A DNA stretch of 64,000 nt from Actinomycetes bacterium (GCA_021816935.1 JAKAWR010000003.1:19578-83577); one strand, 5' to 3'; numbered from the stretch's first letter, positions 47,168 to 56,644 are shown. The notes: a model not told the origin generated them from the letters alone. A program made the numbers and translations.

Positions 47168-48871
47168 TCAGTGGCGGAAGTGCCGCTGCCCGGTCAGCAC
47201 CATGGCAATCCCGTGCTCGTTCGCCACGTCCACGATGTCCTGGTCCCGGATCGAACCGCCCGGCTGGACAACTACCTTCACCCCGGCGCCAGCGATCACA
47301 TCGAGCCCGTCCCTGAACGGGAAGAACGCGTCGCTCGCTGCAACGCCTCCGGCCGCACGCTCCCCCGCCTTCTTCACGGCTATCCCGGCGGCGTCGACGC
47401 GGCTCTGCTGACCCGCCCCGGCACCGGACAGCTGGAGACGGTTCGCAATGGCGATGGCATTCGACGAGGTGTGGGCGCAGGTAAGCCAGGCAAGCAACAC
47501 GTCCGCCCACTGGTCATCGTTCACCGCCGCATCTGTGACCACCTTCCAGCCCTCCGTACTCAGCGACGCCGGATCACGGTCCTGCACGAGGAAGGCGTCG
47601 CCGATGCTACGGACCTGAAGACCTGCCGGACCCGGCGGGACCGCCTCGAGCAGCCTGGTCGCCTTCCGTTTGGCTGAGAGCACGTCCAGCGCCTCGGCGT
47701 CGTAGGACGGGGCGATGATCACATCGGCCTGGGGTCCCTCTGCGATCTCCTTCGCCGCCTCAGCCGTGCAGGGCTCCGAAAGCGCCACGACTCCTCCGAA
47801 AGCGGAGATAGGGTCGCTCGCCAGCGCGAGTCTGTAAGCCTCTCCGAGGTCCGCACCGAGCGCCGCTCCGCAGGGGTTGGCATGCTTGATGATCGCCACA
47901 GCAGCCAGATCCGTCCCGGAAGCAAGGGATCCGGAACCAGCCGCAATGGAGCCGCCGTGGGCAGGTGCCACTGGCTGCGCTCCGAGAGTCTCCGACAACG
48001 CTGCAGCTGTCCGCAGTGCAGCGCCCGGAATCGCCTTCATCTCGTTGGCAAGCCTCCACCCCGCCTCCGCGTCGAAAAGATTCAGGTACGACAGCTCCTT
48101 GCCGGCGTGCTGCACCAGCGTCTCCATCCAGCCGGAACCTCCCGAGGGCACGTAGAGCGCTCCTTGCTGGTGCGGGTTCTCGCCGTAACGGAGCGTCGAA
48201 ACCCGCTTGAGGCTCAGATGCAGGGTCTCGGGCAGGATCGCACCCGCAGCCAGGTCCCGGTCGCCGGTTCCGGACGTGGCTGCTTCGGACGTCGCGCCAC
48301 GGGACGCTGCTCCCCCGGACGCTGCGTCGGCGTCCATCCATTCGACAATTGCCGCGTCGTAAGTAGCCGTATGAGCGAACGCCTTTCTCGCCAGGGCCCT
48401 CCGCGTCGAGAGTGAGAGCCTGCCTGACGAGCGGAGCTCTGCGAGCACGTCTTCGTAGTCGCCAGGATCCGTCACAACGCCCACGTGCTCGAAGTTCTTC
48501 GCCGCTGCCCGGACCATCGTGGGGCCGCCGACATCTATCATCTCCACTGACGGCTCCGATGTGAACGGATACAGGTTGCAGACCACGAGGTCTATGGGGT
48601 TGATCCCCTGGCTTGCCAGATCCGCCATGTGCGACGGCACGTCCCGGCGGGCGAGGATCCCCGCATGCACCGCCGGATGCAACGTCTTTACCCGCCCGTC
48701 GAGCAGCGCTGCGAAACCCGTCAGCTCGGCAACCTCCTGGTGTTCGACCCCGGCCTCAGACAGCGCCTTGGCTGTGCCACCGCTTGCAAGCAGGTCCCAT
48801 CCCATGCCGGTGAGCTCCCGCGCGAAGCCCACCAATCCATCCTTTGCGTACACAGACAGCAGCGCCCTCAT
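47168..48871 (-). CDS. purH: AICAR transformylase / IMP cyclohydrolase
   Basis: 567 residues. Catalyses the last two steps of purine synthesis. The N-terminal IMP cyclohydrolase part has LLASGGTAKALSEAG, GRVKTLHPAVHAGIL and DLVVCNLYPF. The C-terminal transformylase part has LRYGENPHQQGALY, IIKHANPCGAALG, SDPISAFGGVVA and a terminal GGSIRDQDIVDVANEHGIAMVLTGQRHFRH. An Ala/Gly/Ser-rich stretch (about 195-215) and another near 310-330 are inserts. The ATG at 48871 (GGAG upstream) is chosen over one at 48904. Confidence 0.95.
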   Translation of the reverse strand: MRALLSVYAKDGLVGFARELTGMGWDLLASGGTAKALSEAGVEHQEVAELTGFAALLDGRVKTLHPAVHAGILARRDVPSHMADLASQGINPIDLVVCNLYPFTSEPSVEMIDVGGPTMVRAAAKNFEHVGVVTDPGDYEDVLAELRSSGRLSLSTRRALARKAFAHTATYDAAIVEWMDADAASGGAASRGATSEAATSGTGDRDLAAGAILPETLHLSLKRVSTLRYGENPHQQGALYVPSGGSGWMETLVQHAGKELSYLNLFDAEAGWRLANEMKAIPGAALRTAAALSETLGAQPVAPAHGGSIAAGSGSLASGTDLAAVAIIKHANPCGAALGADLGEAYRLALASDPISAFGGVVALSEPCTAEAAKEIAEGPQADVIIAPSYDAEALDVLSAKRKATRLLEAVPPGPAGLQVRSIGDAFLVQDRDPASLSTEGWKVVTDAAVNDDQWADVLLAWLTCAHTSSNAIAIANRLQLSGAGAGQQSRVDAAGIAVKKAGERAAGGVAASDAFFPFRDGLDVIAGAGVKVVVQPGGSIRDQDIVDVANEHGIAMVLTGQRHFRH

Positions 48872-48907
48872 CGACGCGTAACTCCTCTCACTTCGCCCCA
48901 CCATTCA

Positions 48908-49513
48908 TCACTTTGCCTCCCGTTCCAGAAATGCCCTTATCGTATCGGGATATAATGTCCGCTCGACCTCCTTGATCCTCTCGTGAAGCGACTCAACCGT
49001 GTCACCGGGAAGCACCTCAACCGCCCGCTGCGCCAGGATCGGACCGGCATCGACCGCGGGAGTAGCGATATGCACCGTACAGCCGGTCACCTTGACGCCT
49101 GCCCGCAGGGCGTCCTCAACACCATGCCACCCGGGAAAAGACGGCAGCAACGCCGGGTGGGTATTGAGTATCCTCCCGGGAAACGCCTCGTACGCCGTCT
49201 CGGCCAGAACGGTCCCGAACCCCGCCATGGCAACCACGTCAATTGACAGCTCTACCAGCTTCCCGACTACGGCCTTCGTGTAACCCTCGCGATCGAATCC
49301 GTTGCCGTAGCCTCCGTACGTCGAGCGATCGACAACCTCTACAGGTACACCCAGGCCGGTCGCCACCTCAACAGCCCCGCACGGTCGATCGCACAAGACA
49401 ACCGCTATCCCGATCCCCGACGTCCCGATCGCGTGAAGGATCGTCCCGCTGCCAGAAGCAAGGACCGCAAGACGACAGCTAGGGGCCTCCTCAGACTCCG
49501 GCGCGGTCACCAC
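48908..49513 (-). CDS. purN: Phosphoribosylglycinamide formyltransferase
   Basis: 201 residues. Transfers the formyl group of 10-formyl-THF to GAR in purine synthesis. LAVLASGSGTILHAI is the nucleotide-binding start, the catalytic Asn-His are in RILNTHPALLPSFPG and the Asp in VDAGPILAQRAV. The start is one of two adjacent GTG codons (49513/49510); the frame is open far upstream but those residues are not purN-like. Immediately upstream of purH (36 bp). Confidence 0.93.
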   Translation of the reverse strand: MVTAPESEEAPSCRLAVLASGSGTILHAIGTSGIGIAVVLCDRPCGAVEVATGLGVPVEVVDRSTYGGYGNGFDREGYTKAVVGKLVELSIDVVAMAGFGTVLAETAYEAFPGRILNTHPALLPSFPGWHGVEDALRAGVKVTGCTVHIATPAVDAGPILAQRAVEVLPGDTVESLHERIKEVERTLYPDTIRAFLEREAK

Positions 49514-49731
49514 AGCCCTACGATACCAAAGTGCCGCGCCGGGGCGGCGCGTGCGCCTGCTGCACCGGGGCGGCAGGCGGCCTTGACGATGAGACACGAA
49601 GCGGAGTATTGTTTCACCCTGCGCAAGAGCGGATCGCCGCGACGAAGGTTCAGCCGCTTCAGCCGTGCCGGGACGTAATCGAGGCCCCGTGCGCAATCAT
49701 GTAGGTAGGAAACAGGAGGCATACTCACAAC

Positions 49732-50142
49732 ATGGCAACATACCCGTTCCTCAGCGATGAGTGGATCAGTGAAGCCCGCTCAATCCGGGCAGAGCTCGCA
49801 GGCGACGCGGAAGCCCCGTCGGGTGTCAAGGTCAAGGCCAACCTGGTCGTGACCGAAGTACCCTTTGGCAACAGCTCGATCGATGCTCACCTCGACACGA
49901 CAGGTGCCGGCGTCGAAGTCGACACAGGCCACATCGACGATGCCGAGCTGAAGATCACCCTCGACTACAGCACAGCCAAGTCGATCCTCATCGAAGGGAA
50001 TGCGCAGGCCGGCATGCAGGCGTTCATGGCCGGCAAGATCAAGGTTGAGGGCGACATGTCCAAGCTGATGGCTCTTCAGGCTGCTCCGCCTGACGCGACC
50101 GCCGAAGCGGTCACGAAGCGGCTCCAGGAGATCACAGCCTGA
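49732..50142 (+). CDS. SCP2 sterol-binding-domain protein
   Basis: 136 residues, a stand-alone SCP2-like fold. Recognisable by DAELKITLDYSTAKSILIEG followed by AGMQAFMAGKIKVEGDMSKLMAL, the lipid-tunnel part of the family. Binds lipids or acyl-CoAs; ligand unknown. AGGAGG lies 13 bases before the ATG. Divergent from purN, and followed by an oxidoreductase gene 67 bp downstream. Confidence 0.88.
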   Translation: MATYPFLSDEWISEARSIRAELAGDAEAPSGVKVKANLVVTEVPFGNSSIDAHLDTTGAGVEVDTGHIDDAELKITLDYSTAKSILIEGNAQAGMQAFMAGKIKVEGDMSKLMALQAAPPDATAEAVTKRLQEITA

Positions 50143-50209
50143 TCGTTACGAACCAGCGCCGGCCGGAACAGGCGCCCGTCCCTCCGGCCGGTCGGCTCAG
50201 CGTCTTGCA

Positions 50210-51193
50210 ATGAAAGCCGCTCTACTCGAGGAATACGGCGAAGTGCCGATCGTCTCGGACGTCGAAGAGCCGCGGCCCGGTTTCGATGAATCGCTAGTCG
50301 AGGTTACCTACGCAGCGCTGAACCCAGTCGACCTCCGTATCGCAACAGGCACGTTCTACAGTGGAGCACGGCCTCTCCCCTACGTGGTAGGCGCCGAGGG
50401 CGTGGGCAGGGTCGTGGAGTCCCCCGAATTCGCCCCGGGTACCCGTGTTCGCTTCACGGCGCCGGTTCCCGGAGCTATGGCCATGCGCGTGGCGGCCAGC
50501 AAGGGAAGGTTGGTCGCCATCCCGGAAGGGCTTGGCGATGAAGCTGCGGCGTCTCTCGGTATCCCGGGAATAGCCGCGTACCTCAGCTTGGTCGACGCGG
50601 CCGGTCTACGACCCGGCGAGTCGGTGGTGGTCCTGGGAGCAACGGGGGTGTCGGGACAGATCGCCGTACAGCTGGCGTGCATCCTCGGTGCCGGGGCGGT
50701 GTTGGCGGTTGGGCGCAACCTGGAAGTTCTGAGCGCGCTTGTTTCCACTGCTCGTGAGGCGTCACCAGACTGCAACATCGTGCCCGTCGGGCTGGCCGGT
50801 AAGGCCCCCGACGAACTGGCGCGCGAACTCGAGTCAGCCGCCGGTGGCGCAGTTGACGTCGTTTTCGACCCGCTGTGGGGCGATCCGGCTCTTGGTGCGC
50901 TGGCGAGCCTGAGCACCGGAGGACGCCTGGTGAATATCGGCGAATCGGCTGCCGTTTCCATGGACATACCCTCGTCCTTGCTGCGTTCCCGGAACCTGCG
51001 GATCATTGGCCATAGCAATTTCGCAGTCGCCGACGCGCGTCAGAACGAGGCGCTCTCCGCGCTGTTCGGCTACGCCGCCGGCGACCGCATCCGAGTGGAT
51101 CACACGGTCTGCAGCCTTGACCAGGTCGCGACCGCTTGGAGGAAGCAGGCCGGCTCACCGGGCTGCAAGCTCCTCGTGTCCTTCGCTGGCTGA
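50210..51193 (+). CDS. Quinone-oxidoreductase-like medium-chain dehydrogenase (zinc-free)
   Basis: 327 residues. MDR family: GroES-like N-terminal domain (AALNPVDLRIATGTFY, VGAEGVGRV), then a Rossmann domain with VVVLGATGVSGQIAVQLA. No structural- or catalytic-zinc Cys set is visible, which fits the NADPH quinone oxidoreductase branch. Substrate unknown. No clear Shine-Dalgarno precedes the ATG at 50210. It may be co-transcribed with the SCP2 gene. Confidence 0.87.
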   Translation: MKAALLEEYGEVPIVSDVEEPRPGFDESLVEVTYAALNPVDLRIATGTFYSGARPLPYVVGAEGVGRVVESPEFAPGTRVRFTAPVPGAMAMRVAASKGRLVAIPEGLGDEAAASLGIPGIAAYLSLVDAAGLRPGESVVVLGATGVSGQIAVQLACILGAGAVLAVGRNLEVLSALVSTAREASPDCNIVPVGLAGKAPDELARELESAAGGAVDVVFDPLWGDPALGALASLSTGGRLVNIGESAAVSMDIPSSLLRSRNLRIIGHSNFAVADARQNEALSALFGYAAGDRIRVDHTVCSLDQVATAWRKQAGSPGCKLLVSFAG

Positions 51194-51259
51194 CGCCCCG
51201 TGCCGAGCGCGTGGCCGCTGCGTGCCCCCGGGAAGTGCCAGGTAGTATCCAGTCCGATT

Positions 51260-54004
51260 ATGCGCTTTCGACCGTGGTTACTCGCCGTCCTCGGCCTCTC
51301 GATGGTCATGCTCGCCGGCAAGCTAGCGGCTAGACCAGCCTTCGCCAGCGGAGCGTTGGCGGGAACACCCGCATCTTCCCCGAGCGCATCTTCCCCGAGC
51401 GCATCTTCCCCGAGCGCATCTTCCCCGAGCGCATCTTCCCCGAGCGCATCTTCCCCAGGCCCGGGCAGGCCGGGTGCCTTAGCCGGCGCGACCGCTACAG
51501 CCCCGGCCTGCTTCGACCCGAGCGCCCTGTACGAGTACGGAGCCACCGACGTCAACGCCGAAGTCGGCAACAGCTCGATAACGGCACTAATCAACGGCGG
51601 GGGAACGCTCACCGTGCTCCGCTCCGCGCCCGCCAACTATGACAACCAGGTCAATTTCTTTGCCTCCGGCTATAATCCGGAGACCGGCCAGGCCCTGGCC
51701 TCCCAACCGAACGACGGTGCCTTCATCGGTATCCGCTACGTGACCGGCAACGTGGCACATTTTGCGTGGCTCCGGAGCTGGGCGCATACGCAGTCCTACC
51801 TCTCGAACTCGAACCCGATCCTGGTGACGTCGTTCACCGGACCGGCCACAGCCGGTATATCGGTAACCGATACAGAGTTTGCCACTGCCGGCCCGCTTTC
51901 GCAGCTCGACCCGCAGATCTCCGCATCAGGCACAAGCGCGCTCGTCCAACGGCTCGCAGTCACTCGCACGAGCAGTTCCGCAGCCAGGGATGTCGAGCTC
52001 GTAGCCTACGGGAACTGGAACCCGACAGCGGCCCAGGAGACCGATGTCCCGCTATCGGACTCGGGCTGCAATGCCGCTCTCAACACGGCAAGAACGGCCA
52101 CCTACGATGCAGAACGCACCGCTGTGGTCGCCGCCTGGAAAGGAACGGACAGCGCAACCAACCAGCAAGCAGGATCAGCCGTAGCCTTCGGCTGGTCGGG
52201 CGGAACCACTTCATGGCAAGTCGGCGGAGACAGCTTCGAGGCGCCCGCTCAGCAGGCGAACCCCCCCGATGCCTACGCCGAGCTCTCTTCGGCTCCCTAC
52301 AGTCTGGGTGATGCGGGCAACGCAACGGGGCAGACTACGGCGGCAATCATGGCACGGGTTGCCTTCTCGGGAAGTAGCCGGGCAAGCCTCGTGCTCGACA
52401 CCACAGCTGCCACAACACCGGGCGAGGCTATCGCCGAGCTGGATTCCGCCCGATCTGCGGGCTACGCCGCTACGCTGGCCGGAGTCGAGAGCGCATGGGC
52501 GGAGCTACTCAGCCGTGCTCCCGTGCCGGACACCCCTGATCTCCGGGTCATTGGCCTCGCACGCCGCTCCCTCATCACGGTGCTACTGGCAGTATATCCG
52601 GAAAGCGGGGCAATCGTAGCTTCCCCGGCCACACAGGGCCCTTACGGCGAGGACTGGGTTCGCGACGGATCTTTCATCAACACCATGCTCGATGACAACG
52701 GCTACAGTGCCATCGTCACCGCTCACGAGCTTTATTACGCGCATACGCAGAGCCAGGACCCGCACCCCATCCCCGGTACGCCCCCCGGCAACTGGCCGAT
52801 GAACATGTACCCCAACGGCCCGCCGGGTGGCCCGATCGCCTACGAGATCGACGAAACGGGCTACGGGGCGTGGACCCTCTACGACCACTCGCTGTACCTT
52901 CAGCACGGCCAGGGCCGCCAATACCTGCAACAGGTTTTCCCGGCAATCACCCGCGCTGCGGACTGGCTGACCTCGTGCGAGGATCCGGCGACTCAGCTTG
53001 AATGCAGCGCCAGCATAGGCGACAGCTACACACCGACCATCTCGCTGCAGGGAGCCGGCCCCGTGCTGCTCGGGCTCCGTTCGGCGGTGAACGCCGCTCA
53101 GGCCCTCGGCGTCGCGGACAAACAGGTTTCCTCCTGGGAGGCTCGCGCCGGACAGTTGCAAGCCGTCATAGCAAAGGCTTATGACTCCCAGACCAACGAC
53201 TACCGCTCTGAACCGTACCAGGGAGGCAAGCCGGAGGTCACCGGCTCGGAGGCAAGAACGGGGTACGAGAACGGAGGTGCACTGCTCTGGCCCGTGCAAC
53301 TCCTCCCCTATAGCAATCCGCGAATGCAGGGCGAGGCTCAGGCGACTTACCGGTCCATGGAAGCCTCCTTCAGCGGGCGCTCTGGAGCATATGAAGGCGC
53401 TCAGCTTTTCGGGATATGCAACGCGTGGACACCGCTCACCCCGGCAAGACGCTCCGAGCTTGAAGCCGCGCTCGGTCAAGTAGCCAGCACGACTACCACT
53501 CCGGCAGGCCTGCTCGGAGAGGGATGGTATCGATGGGGAAACGGGACGGTGACTCCGCTCAACGACATGCCCCATACGTGGGAAAGCGCCCTTTTCGACA
53601 TGAGCGCGCTCTGCATCTACGGTGCCACCACTCCGGCGGAGCCCGTGGCACCGTCCGGCTCGCCTCCATCATCATCATCAGCAGCAGCAGAGGGCGGTCC
53701 GGCGCCAGGCGGTAGCGGGACCGGCGGAGCCGGCGGGACCGGCGGGACCGGCGGAGCCGGCGGCACCGGCGGGCCGAACCAATCAGCAGAGCGCAAGCCG
53801 CCGGCCGGAAGCTACGGTGCGCCGGGTCCGGCCGGGGGGGCTGCACCGACCGGCTCACGCCCGGTGTCGATCCCGGCAGGCAAGCCGGCTGCGGCACGCC
53901 ATCTCGCTGACGACCTGATTTTCTATGGCCTACCTCTGCTGATCGCAATCGGCGCGGCCCTTGCCGTCTTCGAGATAAGGCGCCGTCGCAGGCACCGCCT
54001 GTGA
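51260..54004 (+). CDS. Surface-anchored GH15-like glycoside hydrolase
   Basis: 914 residues. A signal peptide (MRFRPWLLAVLGLSMVMLAG... to AFA, ~29), a repetitive ASSPS linker (38-67), an N-terminal beta domain, then an (alpha/alpha)6-type catalytic region. GH15/glucoamylase-like motifs are YGEDWVRDGSFI (~463), AYEIDETGYGAWTLYDH (~530) and GWYRWGNGTVTPLNDMPHTWESALF (two stretches near 755-775). A Gly/Thr-rich linker (~810-840) precedes a C-terminal membrane span and an RRRRRHRL tail, so the enzyme should face outward, tethered. Substrate probably an alpha-glucan or trehalose-like sugar (inference). A TAGTAT box lies about 12 bases before the ATG; start uncertain. Confidence 0.8.
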   Translation: MRFRPWLLAVLGLSMVMLAGKLAARPAFASGALAGTPASSPSASSPSASSPSASSPSASSPSASSPGPGRPGALAGATATAPACFDPSALYEYGATDVNAEVGNSSITALINGGGTLTVLRSAPANYDNQVNFFASGYNPETGQALASQPNDGAFIGIRYVTGNVAHFAWLRSWAHTQSYLSNSNPILVTSFTGPATAGISVTDTEFATAGPLSQLDPQISASGTSALVQRLAVTRTSSSAARDVELVAYGNWNPTAAQETDVPLSDSGCNAALNTARTATYDAERTAVVAAWKGTDSATNQQAGSAVAFGWSGGTTSWQVGGDSFEAPAQQANPPDAYAELSSAPYSLGDAGNATGQTTAAIMARVAFSGSSRASLVLDTTAATTPGEAIAELDSARSAGYAATLAGVESAWAELLSRAPVPDTPDLRVIGLARRSLITVLLAVYPESGAIVASPATQGPYGEDWVRDGSFINTMLDDNGYSAIVTAHELYYAHTQSQDPHPIPGTPPGNWPMNMYPNGPPGGPIAYEIDETGYGAWTLYDHSLYLQHGQGRQYLQQVFPAITRAADWLTSCEDPATQLECSASIGDSYTPTISLQGAGPVLLGLRSAVNAAQALGVADKQVSSWEARAGQLQAVIAKAYDSQTNDYRSEPYQGGKPEVTGSEARTGYENGGALLWPVQLLPYSNPRMQGEAQATYRSMEASFSGRSGAYEGAQLFGICNAWTPLTPARRSELEAALGQVASTTTTPAGLLGEGWYRWGNGTVTPLNDMPHTWESALFDMSALCIYGATTPAEPVAPSGSPPSSSSAAAEGGPAPGGSGTGGAGGTGGTGGAGGTGGPNQSAERKPPAGSYGAPGPAGGAAPTGSRPVSIPAGKPAAARHLADDLIFYGLPLLIAIGAALAVFEIRRRRRHRL
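51371..51460 (+). repeat. Six tandem 15-bp repeats in the GH15-like gene
   Basis: GCATCTTCCCCGAGC repeated six times (the last copy ends CCAGGC), coding ASSPS units just after the signal peptide. It is in frame, so copy-number changes by slippage would alter linker length without breaking the gene. Confidence 0.95.
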
Positions 54005-54208
54005 ACCGGTACCGTCGCTCGCTTCCTGCAGCGTAGCGGAATCAGTAACGATACCGACTGGCTTGGCACGTCCCTGTGGGGAGGATACGCGCAGCACCAG
54101 TACCTGAAGCAGATCGGCAGCGATACCGACTGGCTTGGCAAGTCGGGGTATCCCCCGCAGGACGGCACGTACGCAGTACCCGTGGAATTAGGGGTGGCGC
54201 GTAAGTGA
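54005..54208 (+). pseudogene. 67-codon open frame directly after the GH15-like stop, no start codon
   Basis: In the same frame as the GH15-like gene, the 67 codons after its TGA are open to TGA at 54206. They read like protein, with two copies of DTDWLG (SNDTDWLGTSLWGGYAQHQY and QIGSDTDWLGKSGYPPQDG) and a plausible end VELGVARK. There is no ATG or GTG start. Either a remnant of another gene's C-terminus or the product of stop-codon readthrough. I do not recognise the family. Confidence 0.4.
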
Positions 54209-54375
54209 TGCTCCCCTTCCGAGCAGGCCTGTTCGCGCGCACGATAAATACGTAACCGATAGATAGGCCTCGCCGCCGGTTCATGCCTTGATTGGCAGAT
54301 TGCTCACGGCGAGCCATGGCACACAACCTGGCAAGAACGGGCCCCTATCACCGGCGAAGAACAAGGAGAGAAAAC
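54209..54375. other. Spacer upstream of the cupredoxin lipoprotein gene
   Basis: 167 bp. Contains AAGGAG just before the ATG at 54376; otherwise no feature recognised. Confidence 0.5.
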
Positions 54376-55083
54376 ATGAACGACATGAACGAGCTCGCGA
54401 GCCCCGATAAGGGGAAGGAGCGCACGACGAACCGGAAGCCCGCGATCCTTAAGGGTCGTCTCCTCCTCGGCGTCACGATGGCATTGGCTGCGGGGGGCAT
54501 CCTCGCTGCATGCTCGAGCACCCCGAGCGCTCGGCCCACTTCCACGTCTGCGAACCTGACGACAGCCTCTGCTGCTTCCCAGGTCCAGTCGTCTACTTCG
54601 AGCGGCGAATCCACGGCGGGCGCCGCTGACGTGATCCCGCTGATGATCCAGACCGAGGCGATCGGAGGCAAGAAGGGTTGGCCTCGTTACATCCCCTCCA
54701 CGATCGCCATACCCGCCGGCAAGCAGGTTACCCTGATCATTTTCTGCTTCGACGACGGGAGCGCTGCACTACCCGCGGGATCGCCCTACAACAAGGTCGA
54801 AGGCGGTACGGAGACCATTGACGGCCAGGCCGTCACCTCCGTAAGCAACTCGATGATCGCGCACACCTTTACGATCGCGTCGCTCGGGATCAACGTTCCA
54901 ATCCCAGTGGCAACGGACTCGGGCAATACGGTAATACCGTCAGTAGTGACCTTCACCTTCACGCCGTCCCAGTCGGGAACCTTCACCTGGCAGTGCATGA
55001 CCCCATGCGGCTCCGGTCCCACCGGTGTCGGCGGATCGATGGCATCTGACGGCTACATGAAAGGTGTTCTCAAGATCGCCTGA
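54376..55083 (+). CDS. Cupredoxin-like lipoprotein
   Basis: 235 residues. The signal peptide ends in a lipobox (GGILAAC, Cys about 39), so the protein should be lipid-anchored outside. A Ser/Thr linker precedes a cupredoxin fold: YIPSTIAIPAGKQVTLIIF, AHTFTI with a copper-type His, and FTWQCMTPCGSG near the C-terminus. C-x3-C resembles the CuA site of cytochrome oxidase subunit II, but the His that normally follows is Pro or absent, while a Met (GGSM) is present. Copper binding is likely; CuA versus type 1 is undecided. ATG with AAGGAG. Confidence 0.75.
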   Translation: MNDMNELASPDKGKERTTNRKPAILKGRLLLGVTMALAAGGILAACSSTPSARPTSTSANLTTASAASQVQSSTSSGESTAGAADVIPLMIQTEAIGGKKGWPRYIPSTIAIPAGKQVTLIIFCFDDGSAALPAGSPYNKVEGGTETIDGQAVTSVSNSMIAHTFTIASLGINVPIPVATDSGNTVIPSVVTFTFTPSQSGTFTWQCMTPCGSGPTGVGGSMASDGYMKGVLKIA

Positions 55084-55573
55084 CGGGCGGGGCGAGAACG
55101 CCCGGCGGGTGAGGTAGTCCGCTGTGCAGCCGAAAGGAAGGAGCGGCGAAGCGCGACATCCCAGTCCGGTGAATGAGAAGGTCCGGTGGGCTTGCTCACC
55201 GCCAATAATCTGACTGCCATCGGAAGCCGTGGTGAGGAGAGATCCTTGCCACGGCTTCCCCGCGCCGGAAGCCGCCTCGATCCCGTTTCACGGCACGCCT
55301 GAGCGAGCCAGTACGGACTCCCCGGCCTGGCGGTGGGCCTTCCCCCGCAGCCCGGCCGCATGGCTGCAGTTGCTCCCGGACGAAGACCGTGTCCACCTGC
55401 GCCGGACTGCGCCGCTGGCCCGAGTCCGGTTCATACGGCAATAACGGAAAGACTAAGCGGCTGGAGAGCGAAAAGAGAAGGAGCGCCTGGAAATGCGTAG
55501 GTGTTCCGGACCGGAAATGGACTTTCTGGACAGCCTGACAGTAAGAGGCTGGTCACGCGACCCAACGGTGTGC
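55084..55573. other. 490-bp intergenic region
   Basis: Contains dispersed-element remnant E (55111-55157) and GTCCGGTG repeats near 55164 and 55181. Short open frames at 55196-55444 on both strands lack recognisable features. No RNA gene seen. Confidence 0.5.
55111..55157. repeat. Dispersed element remnant E (internal module)
   Basis: GAGGTAGTCCGCTGTGCAGC, then CGAAAGGAAGGAGCGGCGAA, matches the interior of copy A (13711-13757) in the same orientation. Terminal repeats are missing. It begins 28 bp after the lipoprotein stop. Confidence 0.65.
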
Positions 55574-56644
55574 TCAGCTGGAGCGGAAGCGGACCTTCGG
55601 AACAGCTTGGCCGCGCCGGGCAGCCTCGGCACGCAACCTCGGTTTCAGGACGCGACCTTTCAGCCAGAAATCAAGCGACGATCTGATCCGGCCCCCTGCC
55701 TTGCTCCAGTCGGCCAGCACGCGCGTCCCGGCGAACCGGTACAGCCCGGCTCCGCCATTCGGATCCGGCGACCCGAGCGACCCGACGAACGTACGGTTCT
55801 CCTGGCCCGTGAACACTTCCGGATGGCCGTGGAACGTCAGGCACGACGGCCCGCCCTGCAGCACCGGCGCGCCCGGGCCCAGCCGCAGAACGAAGCCATC
55901 GCCATCGAGATCCACCACCTCCACCGGCACGCACACCGGAAACCCATCCCCCGCCACGACGGTAAGGTCTCTCATGGGCAGCGCCACCAGAGCCTCGGCA
56001 GCGACCTCCCTCCAGGACGGCGCCGGTGCGAGCCACGCAGTTGGCGGCTTGCCTGCGGGCGGTGGATCCGAAGCCGGGAACTGAGCACCTTCCGACACCT
56101 TCCACTCCGATGGCGCGACCGAAAGCGAACGGTCCGGCCACCAGAGCATCCTTACCGGCGTCACCTCTATCCAGATGCGGGAGAAGTACCAGTTCATCTG
56201 CTTGAGTACGAACCTGGGAGCACCCTTTGTCGCATCAGGCAGCTTCCGGATGGACGCGGCAACGTAACGGTCTGCGTTCTTCTGGAGGTCGGCATCCCTT
56301 ACGGCTGCAAAGCCCTGGACCATCACGACCGGTTGATCGTTGATCCGGCTTCCCACGGGATCGCCGTAAAGCAGGCACACCTTGGGATTGCGCCGTGCCC
56401 TTTCGGCCTTGGCAGGATACGACAGGCCCGTGGAGACGTCGAGGGTGCTCCCCGCCTCCCCTACATAAGGAGTTGCCGGAGCGGCAATCGGCCGCCCGGT
56501 CGCCGTCAGGCTGGCAAACTCCGCGGTGACGGACTCCTCGAACACGCCGGTCACCACGCCAGGCCAGCGGGACCCGGGCGCGGGTACTCCATCGGCAGCG
56601 GAAGGTACCGCATCGCCATCGGCCTGCTTTTTCGAGTCGGGCAT
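55574..56644 (-). CDS. Split beta-barrel (pyridoxamine-phosphate-oxidase-like) flavin-binding-family protein
   Basis: 356 residues. The region ~35-150 has the PNPOx-like pattern: VTAEFASLTATGRPIAAPAT, TGLSYPAKAERARRNPKVCL and LLYGDP followed by VVMVQGFAAVRD. A second half may be another split barrel (DLTVVAGDGFPVCVPVEVVD). Such proteins bind FMN, F420 or haem and act as reductases; no ligand can be assigned. ATG at 56644 chosen; a GTG two codons upstream is equally possible. Convergent with the preceding region; next to a CDF transporter gene. Confidence 0.72.
   Translation of the reverse strand: MPDSKKQADGDAVPSAADGVPAPGSRWPGVVTGVFEESVTAEFASLTATGRPIAAPATPYVGEAGSTLDVSTGLSYPAKAERARRNPKVCLLYGDPVGSRINDQPVVMVQGFAAVRDADLQKNADRYVAASIRKLPDATKGAPRFVLKQMNWYFSRIWIEVTPVRMLWWPDRSLSVAPSEWKVSEGAQFPASDPPPAGKPPTAWLAPAPSWREVAAEALVALPMRDLTVVAGDGFPVCVPVEVVDLDGDGFVLRLGPGAPVLQGGPSCLTFHGHPEVFTGQENRTFVGSLGSPDPNGGAGLYRFAGTRVLADWSKAGGRIRSSLDFWLKGRVLKPRLRAEAARRGQAVPKVRFRSS

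Noticed and set aside
51371..51460. Short regularly spaced repeats suggesting a CRISPR array
   Set aside because: Six contiguous 15-bp units without spacers, in frame, coding ASSPS linker residues of the GH15-like protein.
53690..53790. GGC-GGN-rich repeats as a possible structural DNA element
   Set aside because: In-frame Gly/Thr linker before a membrane anchor; explained by protein architecture.
55196..55444. Overlapping short open frames on both strands
   Set aside because: No ribosome-binding site, no recognisable composition or motif, and adjacent to repeat debris.
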